Made by a program: the position numbers and the translations under genes. Positions 26,049 to 32,836 of a DNA stretch of 64,000 bases are shown piece after piece (the stretch's first letter is position 1; each line of letters starts with the position of its first letter). The notes under the pieces were generated by a model. It saw only the letters and a list, made by a program, of their open reading frames with translations. It did not search any database and was not told where the DNA came from. The stretch is from Acidobacteriota bacterium (lineage in GTDB: Bacteria; Acidobacteriota; Blastocatellia; UBA7656), in assembly GCA_016201275.1 (NCBI GenBank), contig JACQDB010000125.1, positions 1 through 64,000 on the forward strand, written 5' to 3'.

Positions 26049-27950
26049 ATGAATTTGGTATCCCGAAAAGTTCGTCAATCCATAAAATTTGTAATCGTGA
26101 CCGGGTTGTCCATGATGATGATGAGCGCCGCGATGCCGCTGACCCTCTTGGCTCAGGAAGGCGTCATCGTCCGCGACAACCGCATCGCCCAGGCCGCCAG
26201 CGCCAAGCCTGCGGCAGCCACGCCGCAAAAAGATGTCAAGCCTGCGGCAGCCAAAGCTGAAGACAAGGCTGCAAGCGCCAGCGCTTCCGCCAGCAGCACT
26301 CCGGCAACCGCTCTGGTGAAAGCCGACGACGGCAGACAGGATGCCAAACCCGAAGCGCAGAATTCCATCACCCAGCCGCTGGCGCTCTCTCCCGAAGTCG
26401 GCACTCAAAGAGTCGGCGTCAGAGAAGACCAGAAGCAAACCCTCGCATTACAGGAAGCCATAGCGATGGCTTTGCAAAATAATCTGGACGTTGAATCCTT
26501 TCGCCAGGGCGTACAGATTTCGCAATACAATTTGTTTTCCTCATACGGCGTTTACGATTTAACTTCGAGCGCCAGTATCAACTATCGCAGTCAAACTTTT
26601 CCGGTGTCGTCCATCTTTCAAGGCGGCGATACCAAAACCGCATCCTTAACGCAGCGCGTCTTAACCTATAATTTCACCACCACGAAACAGGTAGAGCGAA
26701 CTGGCGGATTTTATGAAGTGGATTTTAACAATGGGCGCACCAATACCAGTTCCACGGCGGCAACTTTAACTACCCAATATACGCCGACGCTCACCTTTAA
26801 TTTCACGCAACCGTTGATGCGGAATTTCAAGATTGACGCCAATCGTCGAGCGATTCAAATCAACAAAAGAAATTTAGACCTTTCCGACAGCCAGTTCCGC
26901 CAGCGCGTCATTGAAATCATCAGCGCGGTGCAGCGTGCTTATTGGGATTTGGTGTTCGCTATACAGAATGAACGCATCGCCCGCGATACGGTGGAATTGA
27001 CGCGCACCCAATTAAGCAACAATCAGAAACAGGTGGAAGCCGGAACCCTTGCGCCTATCGAATTGCGCTCAACGGAAGCGGCGCTGGAAGCGCGCAAAGG
27101 CGATGTGATTTTGGCTTTGCAGGCCATCACCACGGCGGAGAATACTTTGAAAGGATTGTTGAGCAAAGACCCCAACGACAAGATGTGGTATTCGCAACTC
27201 GTTCCTACGGATGACCCAACCTTGACGCCGCCAGCCTATTCGCTTGAAGATTCCGTAGCCTTGGCTTTGAAGAATCGCCCGGAATTGGAACAAATGAGAT
27301 TGCAAGTGCAGCAGAAAGAGATAGACCTGGCTTATTTCAATAATCTCAGTAAGCCGCAGGTTGATTTGATAGGCATCTACACCAACACGGGATTGGCGGG
27401 AACGCCTTCAACGGTGGTTTCAACAGGTGGAAACATACCGGCTTCGGCCTTGGTGCCGGAGCGTTTCAAGGGCGGATATTTCAAGGCGTTGAGAAATCTG
27501 TTCAGCCAGGATTTCAAGACCTATCAATTCGGCGTCAGCATCAGTTTCCCGTGGCGCAATCGCACCGCCGAAGGCAACATCGGGCGTGTGCTTGCAGAGA
27601 CCAGACAACTCGATACCCGCCAACGCCAGCTTGTGCAAAATATTCAGATAGATGTCCGCAACGCTTTGCAAGCGGTGGTCGCCGCCAAGCAGCGCTTTGA
27701 AGCGCAGCAGGCAAATCGTATTGCTGCCGATGCTCAGTATAAAGGGGAGTTGGAAAAATTCCGCGCCGGTTTATCCACTAACTTCTTCGTGCTGCAACGG
27801 CAAACCGATTTATCGGTAGCGCGTGGCAACGAAATACGCGCTTTGACCGACTACAACAAAGCGCTGGCAGATTTGCAGCGCGTCACCGGCTTGACGCTGG
27901 TTTCCAACAATGTGCAGGTCGTATCGCCCGAAAAGAGCGACATCAAGTAG
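26049..27950 (+). CDS. TolC-family outer membrane efflux porin
   Basis: 633 residues, with AGAGGAAAAT before ATG. The signal peptide ends in LTLLAQ. An Ala/Lys-rich low-complexity stretch (about 45-110) precedes two OEP repeats: LALQEAIAMALQNNLDVESFR (about 135) and SLEDSVALALKNRPELEQMRL (about 395), each followed by long coiled-coil helices (RQRVIEIISAVQRAYWDLVFA, QIDVRNALQAVVAAKQRFEAQ). As known for TolC proteins it would form a trimeric outer-membrane and periplasmic channel. No partner inner-membrane pump or adaptor is in the window. A terminator follows directly. Confidence 0.92.
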   Translation: MNLVSRKVRQSIKFVIVTGLSMMMMSAAMPLTLLAQEGVIVRDNRIAQAASAKPAAATPQKDVKPAAAKAEDKAASASASASSTPATALVKADDGRQDAKPEAQNSITQPLALSPEVGTQRVGVREDQKQTLALQEAIAMALQNNLDVESFRQGVQISQYNLFSSYGVYDLTSSASINYRSQTFPVSSIFQGGDTKTASLTQRVLTYNFTTTKQVERTGGFYEVDFNNGRTNTSSTAATLTTQYTPTLTFNFTQPLMRNFKIDANRRAIQINKRNLDLSDSQFRQRVIEIISAVQRAYWDLVFAIQNERIARDTVELTRTQLSNNQKQVEAGTLAPIELRSTEAALEARKGDVILALQAITTAENTLKGLLSKDPNDKMWYSQLVPTDDPTLTPPAYSLEDSVALALKNRPELEQMRLQVQQKEIDLAYFNNLSKPQVDLIGIYTNTGLAGTPSTVVSTGGNIPASALVPERFKGGYFKALRNLFSQDFKTYQFGVSISFPWRNRTAEGNIGRVLAETRQLDTRQRQLVQNIQIDVRNALQAVVAAKQRFEAQQANRIAADAQYKGELEKFRAGLSTNFFVLQRQTDLSVARGNEIRALTDYNKALADLQRVTGLTLVSNNVQVVSPEKSDIK

Positions 27951-27977
27951 TCCCCATGAAACTCTCCATGTAATTCA

Positions 27978-28008
27978 GGGCGAAGGCAAAAGCTTTCGCC
28001 CTTTTTTC
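27978..28008 (+). terminator. Intrinsic terminator of TolC-family gene
   Basis: GGGCGAAGGC-AAA-AGCTTTCGCCC stem followed by TTTTTT, 28 bp after the porin stop. Confidence 0.8.
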
Positions 28009-28041
28009 TATTGGAATGACAAGTGGAGAACAGGGAACTGA

Positions 28042-28356
28042 CTAGCGAATAAAGTTGCGGATCTGTTCGCGGTCTTTAAGCGAAAGATTAACGAAATCAA
28101 CATGGAATCCCGATTTGAATTGGTGTCTGGTAACGATACCGGAGGTGAGAACTTGATGTCCGTTGGGTAAGTGGAACGACAGATTGATTCGGGAATCGGT
28201 AATTGCCGGAACGAAACTCTCAACAAACAGGCCGCTTTCATTGAGGTTGGTCACCCGGCAATCGCGATTCATTCCATTGACCAGGCATTGCGCTCGCAGA
28301 ACACTCTGCTCGTGCGCGACGCGCTCGACTGCTTTTAAAACTCCTATCGCGCTCAT
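28042..28356 (-). CDS. Small PilZ-domain protein
   Basis: 104 residues from ATG 28356 with AAGGAG upstream. A PilZ barrel is suggested by VLRAQCLVNGMNRDCRVTN, LNESGLFVESFVPAI (the D/N-x-S-x-x-G motif as NLNESG) and GIVTRHQFKSGFHVDFVNL. The N-terminal RxxxR motif needed for canonical c-di-GMP binding is not visible (the region reads ERVAHEQSVLR). It may therefore be a degenerate PilZ that does not bind c-di-GMP, or binds weakly. It converges on the TolC-type gene. Confidence 0.75.
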   Translation of the reverse strand: MSAIGVLKAVERVAHEQSVLRAQCLVNGMNRDCRVTNLNESGLFVESFVPAITDSRINLSFHLPNGHQVLTSGIVTRHQFKSGFHVDFVNLSLKDREQIRNFIR

Positions 28357-28680
28357 ACTTTGCTCCTTATGGTTGAATCTCAAACGTGCTTTATCAATTT
28401 CTGTAAAGCCCTTTAGAATACCGCGCCAGTGAGCAGAAAACAATCTTTATTTGATGAAAATTTGCCGACTATGTTTCCGGCTTTCCAGAGTAAGAGAAGG
28501 CGCGATGCACGCGGAAGAAAAGCGCAGGGTAAACGTGGCGTCGCCATTTGAGATTGGCCAGCACCAATCCAGAGCTTACGTTGCAGTTAGCGCCTGGAAG
28601 TGAGGTTTACTATTTCCAAGGAATGAAAGTAAAAAGTGGATTCACTCTGGGTGCTGCGCCGCTGAGAAGTTTACCAACGG
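28357..28680. other. Noncoding stretch with possible coding remnant
   Basis: Nothing certain. A plus frame around 28548-28680 (NPELTLQLAPGSEVYYFQGM...) looks protein-like but has no start context and runs into the repeat E cluster, so it may be a fragment of a lost gene. Confidence 0.35.
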
Positions 28681-28985
28681 AGAGTCGAGGCGGTTTGGCC
28701 ATTCGTCTGAATCCCCTCAATAGAGAGTCGAGGCGGTTTGGCCATTCGTCTCAATCCCCCCAACGGCAGTTGGGGGATGCTTAAAGTCCAGCCTACACAC
28801 CCAGCAAGCAAAGTTTTCTTCAATCCCCCCAACGGCAGTTGGGGGATAGTTAAAGTCCAGCCTTGAGCTTCGAGCAAGGTTGGATTTTAACCATCCCCCG
28901 ATTTCCATCGGGGGGATTCGTTATCTTTAGCAGCGTTTCGTAGGTTGGATTTTAAGCATCCCCCGATTTCCATCAGTGGGATTGG
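28681..28985. repeat. Repeat family E cluster (REP-like)
   Basis: Two direct copies of AATCCCCCCAACGGCAGTTG with a GGGGAT..TTAAAGTCCAGCC tail (28752-28793, 28820-28862) are followed by two inverted copies with a variant loop (GGTTGGATTTTAA..CATCCCCCGATTTCCATC, 28876-28918 and 28941-28983). A separate direct repeat AGAGTCGAGGCGGTTTGGCC occurs at 28681 and 28724. Each unit can fold as a short hairpin. The arrangement resembles REP/BIME clusters. Spacing and orientation do not fit CRISPR. Confidence 0.8.
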
Positions 28986-29054
28986 CAAGGTTGGTTCGCC
29001 GCTGGAAAATACACAAGGTCGAGCTAAGGCAGCGAGGTAATCAGCCGTCGCGTC

Positions 29055-29621
29055 TTACTTTTTCCGCTCTCCTTCAACGTCTTCGGCAGCGCTTTGGTCG
29101 GCGGCATTGCTGCCTTGTAAGGCGCGCTTGGTGACACGCAAAGCGGTGCGGACAAAGCCGTGTTTGGGCGGCTCTTCATCGGGGTCGTGGTTGGCTTCGA
29201 CTTCAATGGCCGCGAAAAATTGCGCCACCATCATTCTTGCAGCGCCTTGAATCATGCGTTGCCCGACGCCGGCAATCGTGCCGCCAATCTGCGCGTCACC
29301 AGCATAGCTGACCATCGTCTGACCATCTTTTTCTTCGAGGTCGAGCGTGCCTGTGCCTTTCAAAAAACCCGGTTGCCCTTTGCCATCAATGACTATTCGA
29401 TAATGCGAAGGAGGTTGCAACTCTTCCAACTTGATCTGGCCTGTGAAGACGCCTTTGATGGAGCCAACCCCGGCGCGCAAGGTCGCCGCATAAGCATGGT
29501 CGCCGGTCTGTTCGAGTTTTTCGCAGCCCGGTATGCAGCGCTGCAAAACCTCTGGGTCAAGCAATGCTTGAAACACGCGCTCACGCGGGGCGCGCACCTC
29601 CTGTGTTCCTTCAATTTTCAT
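29055..29621 (-). CDS. coxG: CoxG-like SRPBCC protein
   Basis: 188 residues. The SRPBCC/CoxG family is recognisable from EGTQEVRAPRERVFQALLDP, LQRCIPGCEKLEQTG, GSIKGVFTGQIKL and DAQIGGTIAGVGQRMIQG. CoxG proteins are small START-like proteins of molybdenum CO-dehydrogenase and related operons, linked to maturation or membrane anchoring. After the fold (about 150) there is an Ala/Glu-rich tail. It is the last gene of the cox cluster, separated from coxM by two stem-loops (29673-29751) that may tune read-through. Confidence 0.88.
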   Translation of the reverse strand: MKIEGTQEVRAPRERVFQALLDPEVLQRCIPGCEKLEQTGDHAYAATLRAGVGSIKGVFTGQIKLEELQPPSHYRIVIDGKGQPGFLKGTGTLDLEEKDGQTMVSYAGDAQIGGTIAGVGQRMIQGAARMMVAQFFAAIEVEANHDPDEEPPKHGFVRTALRVTKRALQGSNAADQSAAEDVEGERKK

Positions 29622-29672
29622 AAGCTACTTGTCGAAGCCCTTTGTCAGAGGTGGGCTTGAAAAATCCCTTCG

Positions 29673-29751
29673 CCTTGAAACCGGCTACAGGAGCGGGTTT
29701 CAAGGTTTCACCGCAGCAATAAAACCTTGCATCGCGAGGTTTTATTGCTGC
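29673..29751 (-). promoter_or_regulatory. Two stem-loops between coxM and coxG
   Basis: A 15-bp perfect stem GCAGCAATAAAACCT / AGGTTTTATTGCTGC (29713-29751) overlaps the coxM stop. A second stem CCTTGAAACC / GGGTTTCAAGG (29673-29705) follows. There is no T-run, so they may be mRNA-stability or processing elements rather than a terminator. Confidence 0.5.
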
Positions 29752-30599
29752 GCTGCAGCGATAGCGCGACGCACATAAACCTGAATCAGATGACGGCGAT
29801 AATCTGCCGAAGCATACAGGTCGCCGTTCAAATCCACACCGTCTGCCGCGTGTGATGCCGCACTAGCAATCGCCGCGTCATCAAGTGTAGTGCCTACGAG
29901 GGCGCATTCCACGCCCGTCGCTCGATAGGCTTTTGAAGCCACGCCGGTTACGCCTATGCTTGCCGATTCGCAATTGCCATTAGCATCGCGGGTGAGATGC
30001 GCGGCGACGCCGACCACGGCAAAACCCGAAGCCGGCTGCGCGGCTTTGGCGTAGGCTTGGCCGAAATTACCGGTCGGAATATTGATGCGAACTTCGCGCA
30101 ATATCTCGCCCGGTTCCAGCGCCGTAGTGAGCATATCCACAAAGAAATCGTCGGCTTTGATAAGACGTTCGCCGCTGCTGCCGACGACGACGATGTCGGC
30201 CTGAAGCGCCAGCATCACGGCAGGCCAATCCGCCGCCGGGTCTGCGTGAGCGAGGCTGCCGCCAATCGTGCCTTTGTTGCGAACTTGTACATCGCCGATG
30301 GTTGAGGCGGCCTGCGGCAAAATGGGGCAGAGGTCTTTGAGCCGCGCCGACGATTCGATTTGATAATGTGTGGTCATCGCGCCTATGCGAAGTTGCGAAC
30401 CCTCTTCGTTGATGTAGGCGAGGTCTTTGATGCGGCCTATGTCAATCAACATCTGCGGCATCGCCAGCCTCAGTTTCATAGCCGGAATCAGGCTATGTCC
30501 ACCCGCCAGAATTTTCGCGTCATCCTGATGTTCTGCCAGTAGCGCCAAGGCTTCGTTGAGCGTTGCCGGAGTCACATAATCAAATTGTGCCGGAATCAT
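29742..30599 (-). CDS. coxM: CoxM-like FAD-binding medium subunit
   Basis: 285 residues. FAD-binding motifs of the molybdenum hydroxylase medium subunit are visible: AKILAGGHSLIPAMKLRLA (about 30-48) and NKGTIGGSLAHADPAAD (about 108-124). The C-terminal CO_deh_flav_C domain (SGFAVVGVAAHLTRD...) completes it. It would pass electrons from the 2Fe-2S small subunit to an acceptor. In this cluster it follows a HicB/HicA pair rather than coxL. Confidence 0.93.
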   Translation of the reverse strand: MIPAQFDYVTPATLNEALALLAEHQDDAKILAGGHSLIPAMKLRLAMPQMLIDIGRIKDLAYINEEGSQLRIGAMTTHYQIESSARLKDLCPILPQAASTIGDVQVRNKGTIGGSLAHADPAADWPAVMLALQADIVVVGSSGERLIKADDFFVDMLTTALEPGEILREVRINIPTGNFGQAYAKAAQPASGFAVVGVAAHLTRDANGNCESASIGVTGVASKAYRATGVECALVGTTLDDAAIASAASHAADGVDLNGDLYASADYRRHLIQVYVRRAIAAAQQ

Positions 30600-30625
30600 A
30601 TTTCCCTCCTAATGACGATGCTGTG

Positions 30626-30838
30626 TTAGAGCAGCTTTTTGAATTCCTCAACAGTTAATCCCGCATCTCGCGCAATACCGCCCATCGTAAACGCATTGAC
30701 GGGATTGTGACGCGGGATGGTTACAATGCGAACCCCATTGGTCAGGACAATGTGTTTGCCTTGCCGAATGATATAAAAGCCAACTTTCTCTAATGCCCTG
30801 ACGGCCTCAAGATGATTGATGCCCGGAATCTTTGGCAT
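30626..30838 (-). CDS. hicA: HicA-like toxin (mRNA interferase family)
   Basis: 70 residues, a double-stranded RNA-binding-like fold. HicA marks are the start KIPGINHLEAVRALEKVGFY, the catalytic-His strand RQGKHIVLTN and VTIPRHNPVNAFTMGGIARDAGLTVEEF. The G-x-H (GKH) element is present, so it may be active. It lies 2 bp after hicB, giving an antitoxin-first HicBA order inside the cox cluster. Confidence 0.9.
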   Translation of the reverse strand: MPKIPGINHLEAVRALEKVGFYIIRQGKHIVLTNGVRIVTIPRHNPVNAFTMGGIARDAGLTVEEFKKLL

Positions 30839-30840
30839 AA

Positions 30841-31038
30841 TTAAATTGCCACCTCTACTTCTCGCACATCGGAGTCTTTGACCAATTCATCAACGGCTGA
30901 TAAGTACTCCCTGATGGCATCCTGGATATTTTCAATCGCTTCTTTTTCACTGTCGCCTTGCGACCAGCAGCCAGGCAGAGCCGGACAAGAGACGCTGTAG
31001 CCTTCATCGGATTTGTTGAGAACGATTTTATATTTCAT
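30841..31038 (-). CDS. hicB: HicB-like antitoxin
   Basis: 65 residues with the partial RNase-H fold typical of HicB: KIVLNKSDEGYSVSCPALPG, CWSQGDSEKEAIENIQDAI, REYLSAVDEL. It has no C-terminal DNA-binding domain, so autoregulation would need another protein. It forms a pair with the HicA gene (2-bp gap) and starts 9 bp after the Ycf48-like gene. Confidence 0.9.
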   Translation of the reverse strand: MKYKIVLNKSDEGYSVSCPALPGCWSQGDSEKEAIENIQDAIREYLSAVDELVKDSDVREVEVAI

Positions 31039-31047
31039 ACCTTGTGT

Positions 31048-32103
31048 TTACTCTTTCCTGTGTTCTTTTGCCGCTGAAAATTTTGCCATACGTCCGCCCG
31101 GCCCCGCAGCCCAGCCGACCTTCGTAGCGTTTACAAAACTGACGGCATTGTAATTCTCTTTGTCCAGTGCTATCCACGACGCGCCGTTGTCGGTTGAATA
31201 TTCGGAACCCGAAGTACCGACGACAACGATTATTGCATTGCGCCCGCTACCCGCATACGCCACGCACGACCGGAAGCCTGCGGCATTGCCAGCCAGTTTC
31301 CATGACTTGCCACCATCACTGGTCACCGCTACGCTTCTGTCCGCTTCGTTCGGCTTATCGTAAGTGCCGCCGATGATGATGCCATGTTTTGCGTCTGTAA
31401 ACGCGATGGAAAAAATTCCTGCCGCCGCAACCCCGCTAATGATCGGCGTAGCGCTTACCGTCCAACTCTTGCCACGGTCGGTTGAGCGAAACACTCGCGC
31501 CGCTTTGCCGCCGGTGGCAAACCAGGCATTCGTTTTGCCCTGCACGGTGATGCAGGTTCCGCTGGCCGCAAAGCCGCCTTCGCCATCAATTGCCGCAGGC
31601 AGTTTTTCCGGCGCTATGGGGGTCCAATTCCTGCCGCCGTCCTCGGTTATGATGATAAGAAATTTGCCGTTCACAGGGTCGCTCATAGCGATGCCGTGAT
31701 TTTTGTCCCAAAATGCCATCGCGTCAAAAAAGGCGTCTTTATTGGTGTTTTTGAATTGCAAAGACCAGCTCTTGCCGCCATCTGTAGTCTTGTAAATCCG
31801 CGAAGCCTCGCCGTTGCCTATGCTCAAAATGTAAGCCGTGCTGGCATCGAAAGCGTCTATGTCGCGGAAGTCCAAATCTTCAGCGCCCGCGACGTTGCCG
31901 ACTTCCCAACTCTTGCCGCCATCGGTGGTTTTTACGAATGTGCCTTTCGTGCCGCTGGCCCAGGCGACTTCGTCGCTTACCGCCGAGAGTCCGCGAAAGT
32001 CCGCTTTTGTGCCGCTCGTCTGTTGCTGCCATTGCGCGCTGCCGAACATTGCCGCGACCAAAACGAAGAGGATGCAAAAGACTCCTTCAAACAATTTTCT
32101 CAT
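31048..32103 (-). CDS. Secreted Ycf48/BNR-like beta-propeller
   Basis: 351 residues. The signal peptide ends in MFGSAQ. BNR/Asp-box repeats are scattered through the protein (TTDGGKSWEVG, TTDGGKSWSLQF, TEDGGRNWTPI, STDRGKSWTV, TSDGGKSWKL, STDNGASWIAL), forming a seven-bladed Ycf48-type propeller. Ycf48 proteins act as assembly factors in photosynthetic organisms. Here the role is unknown, and many soil bacteria have such genes. Its ATG overlaps the TGA of the coxL 3' remnant (ATGA), so it was translationally coupled to coxL before the BrnT/BrnA module arrived (inference). Confidence 0.85.
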   Translation of the reverse strand: MRKLFEGVFCILFVLVAAMFGSAQWQQQTSGTKADFRGLSAVSDEVAWASGTKGTFVKTTDGGKSWEVGNVAGAEDLDFRDIDAFDASTAYILSIGNGEASRIYKTTDGGKSWSLQFKNTNKDAFFDAMAFWDKNHGIAMSDPVNGKFLIIITEDGGRNWTPIAPEKLPAAIDGEGGFAASGTCITVQGKTNAWFATGGKAARVFRSTDRGKSWTVSATPIISGVAAAGIFSIAFTDAKHGIIIGGTYDKPNEADRSVAVTSDGGKSWKLAGNAAGFRSCVAYAGSGRNAIIVVVGTSGSEYSTDNGASWIALDKENYNAVSFVNATKVGWAAGPGGRMAKFSAAKEHRKE

Positions 32104-32193
32104 TGAGCTTCACTTTGATTGACCGCCTGCCAAATCTTTTCCGGCCTCAAGGGCATATCCAGATGACGCACGCCGAAAGGCGGCCACGAATGC
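32104..32193 (-). pseudogene. coxL 3'-end remnant
   Basis: About 90 bp encodes FGVRHLDMPLRPEKIWQAVN plus a short tail and TGA, matching the C-terminus of the intact coxL (YGVRHLDMPLRPEKIWQAVN). The DNA blocks GATTGACCGCCTGCCAAATC and GCATATCCAGATGACGCACG are identical in both. It starts right after the BrnA-like stop. It marks the duplicated border of the module between it and coxL. Confidence 0.8.
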
Positions 32194-32511
32194 TCAAGCG
32201 CGACTTTGGGCAAGCGGGGCTTTGCGTTTGGTTTTCCGCTTTTTTGGAACCAGCGGAATCAGACAGCGCAACGCTTTGTTGACGGATTCCGAATCGGGAA
32301 AATATTCGCGCACATCGCGCTCCAACATCACTGCGCCATCTTCCAGCGTGAAATGCTGCACGATGGTCGAGCCGTCGTTTTGGTGAATGGTTACCGTGTG
32401 ACCTTGGCGATAGGCTTTATAGTGCTTGCCACGAACGCCGCCTCTGAAATCATATTCGGGCAGCATTTCATCAACCTCTTCTGCTATTGGTTTAGAATCT
32501 TTTTTCTTCAT
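32194..32511 (-). CDS. BrnA-like antitoxin candidate
   Basis: 105 residues from ATG 32511, overlapping the end of brnT by 20 bp. The sequence EMLPEYDFRGGVRGKHYKAY, FPDSESVNKALRCLIPLVPK is typical of the protein that follows BrnT-like toxins in cyanobacteria and other phyla. The FPDSESVNKALR end is a ribbon-helix-helix-like DNA-binding segment. It should bind and neutralise BrnT and repress the pair (known for BrnA, inferred here). A basic tail is encoded up to the coxL remnant. Confidence 0.65.
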   Translation of the reverse strand: MKKKDSKPIAEEVDEMLPEYDFRGGVRGKHYKAYRQGHTVTIHQNDGSTIVQHFTLEDGAVMLERDVREYFPDSESVNKALRCLIPLVPKKRKTKRKAPLAQSRA

Positions 32512-32776
32512 ATATTTCTCGTTCCCATTCAGTTGCCTTGCGACCACTGATGAGTCGAATACGATCTCCGCGCTGCGTATAAACGACCACTAGGATTCGC
32601 CCCTTTGTAGAGGTTCCTATATCAACAAATCGTTCTTCAATCCTCGAATGTTTGGGGTCATCTATCGTGATGGTGAAGGGGTCGTCAAAAACGGTTTTCG
32701 CCTCGTCAAAACTGATCTTATGGCGTTTGAGATTCGCTTTGGCTTTCTCTTCGTCCCATTCAAAATTCAAATCCAT
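32492..32776 (-). CDS. BrnT-family toxin
   Basis: 94 residues from ATG 32776. BrnT hallmarks are FEWDEEKAKANLKRHKISFD, EAKTVFDDPFTITIDDPKHS, RIEERFVDIGTSTKGRILVV, VYTQRGDRIRLISGRKATEW, EREIYEE. This RelE-like fold is a ribosome-independent or ribosome-linked RNase in known members. It sits 61 bp downstream of coxL and in the same direction, before its overlapping partner. Confidence 0.9.
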   Translation of the reverse strand: MDLNFEWDEEKAKANLKRHKISFDEAKTVFDDPFTITIDDPKHSRIEERFVDIGTSTKGRILVVVYTQRGDRIRLISGRKATEWEREIYEEKRF

Positions 32777-32836
32777 TGCAAACAACCTGAATCATTATCA
32801 GCTTCTTTATCGAGGCATTTCAACTGTGAGCGACCA

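Noticed and set aside
28681-28985. CRISPR array
   Set aside because: Units are few, occur in both orientations, are palindromic and unevenly spaced, and no cas genes are near.
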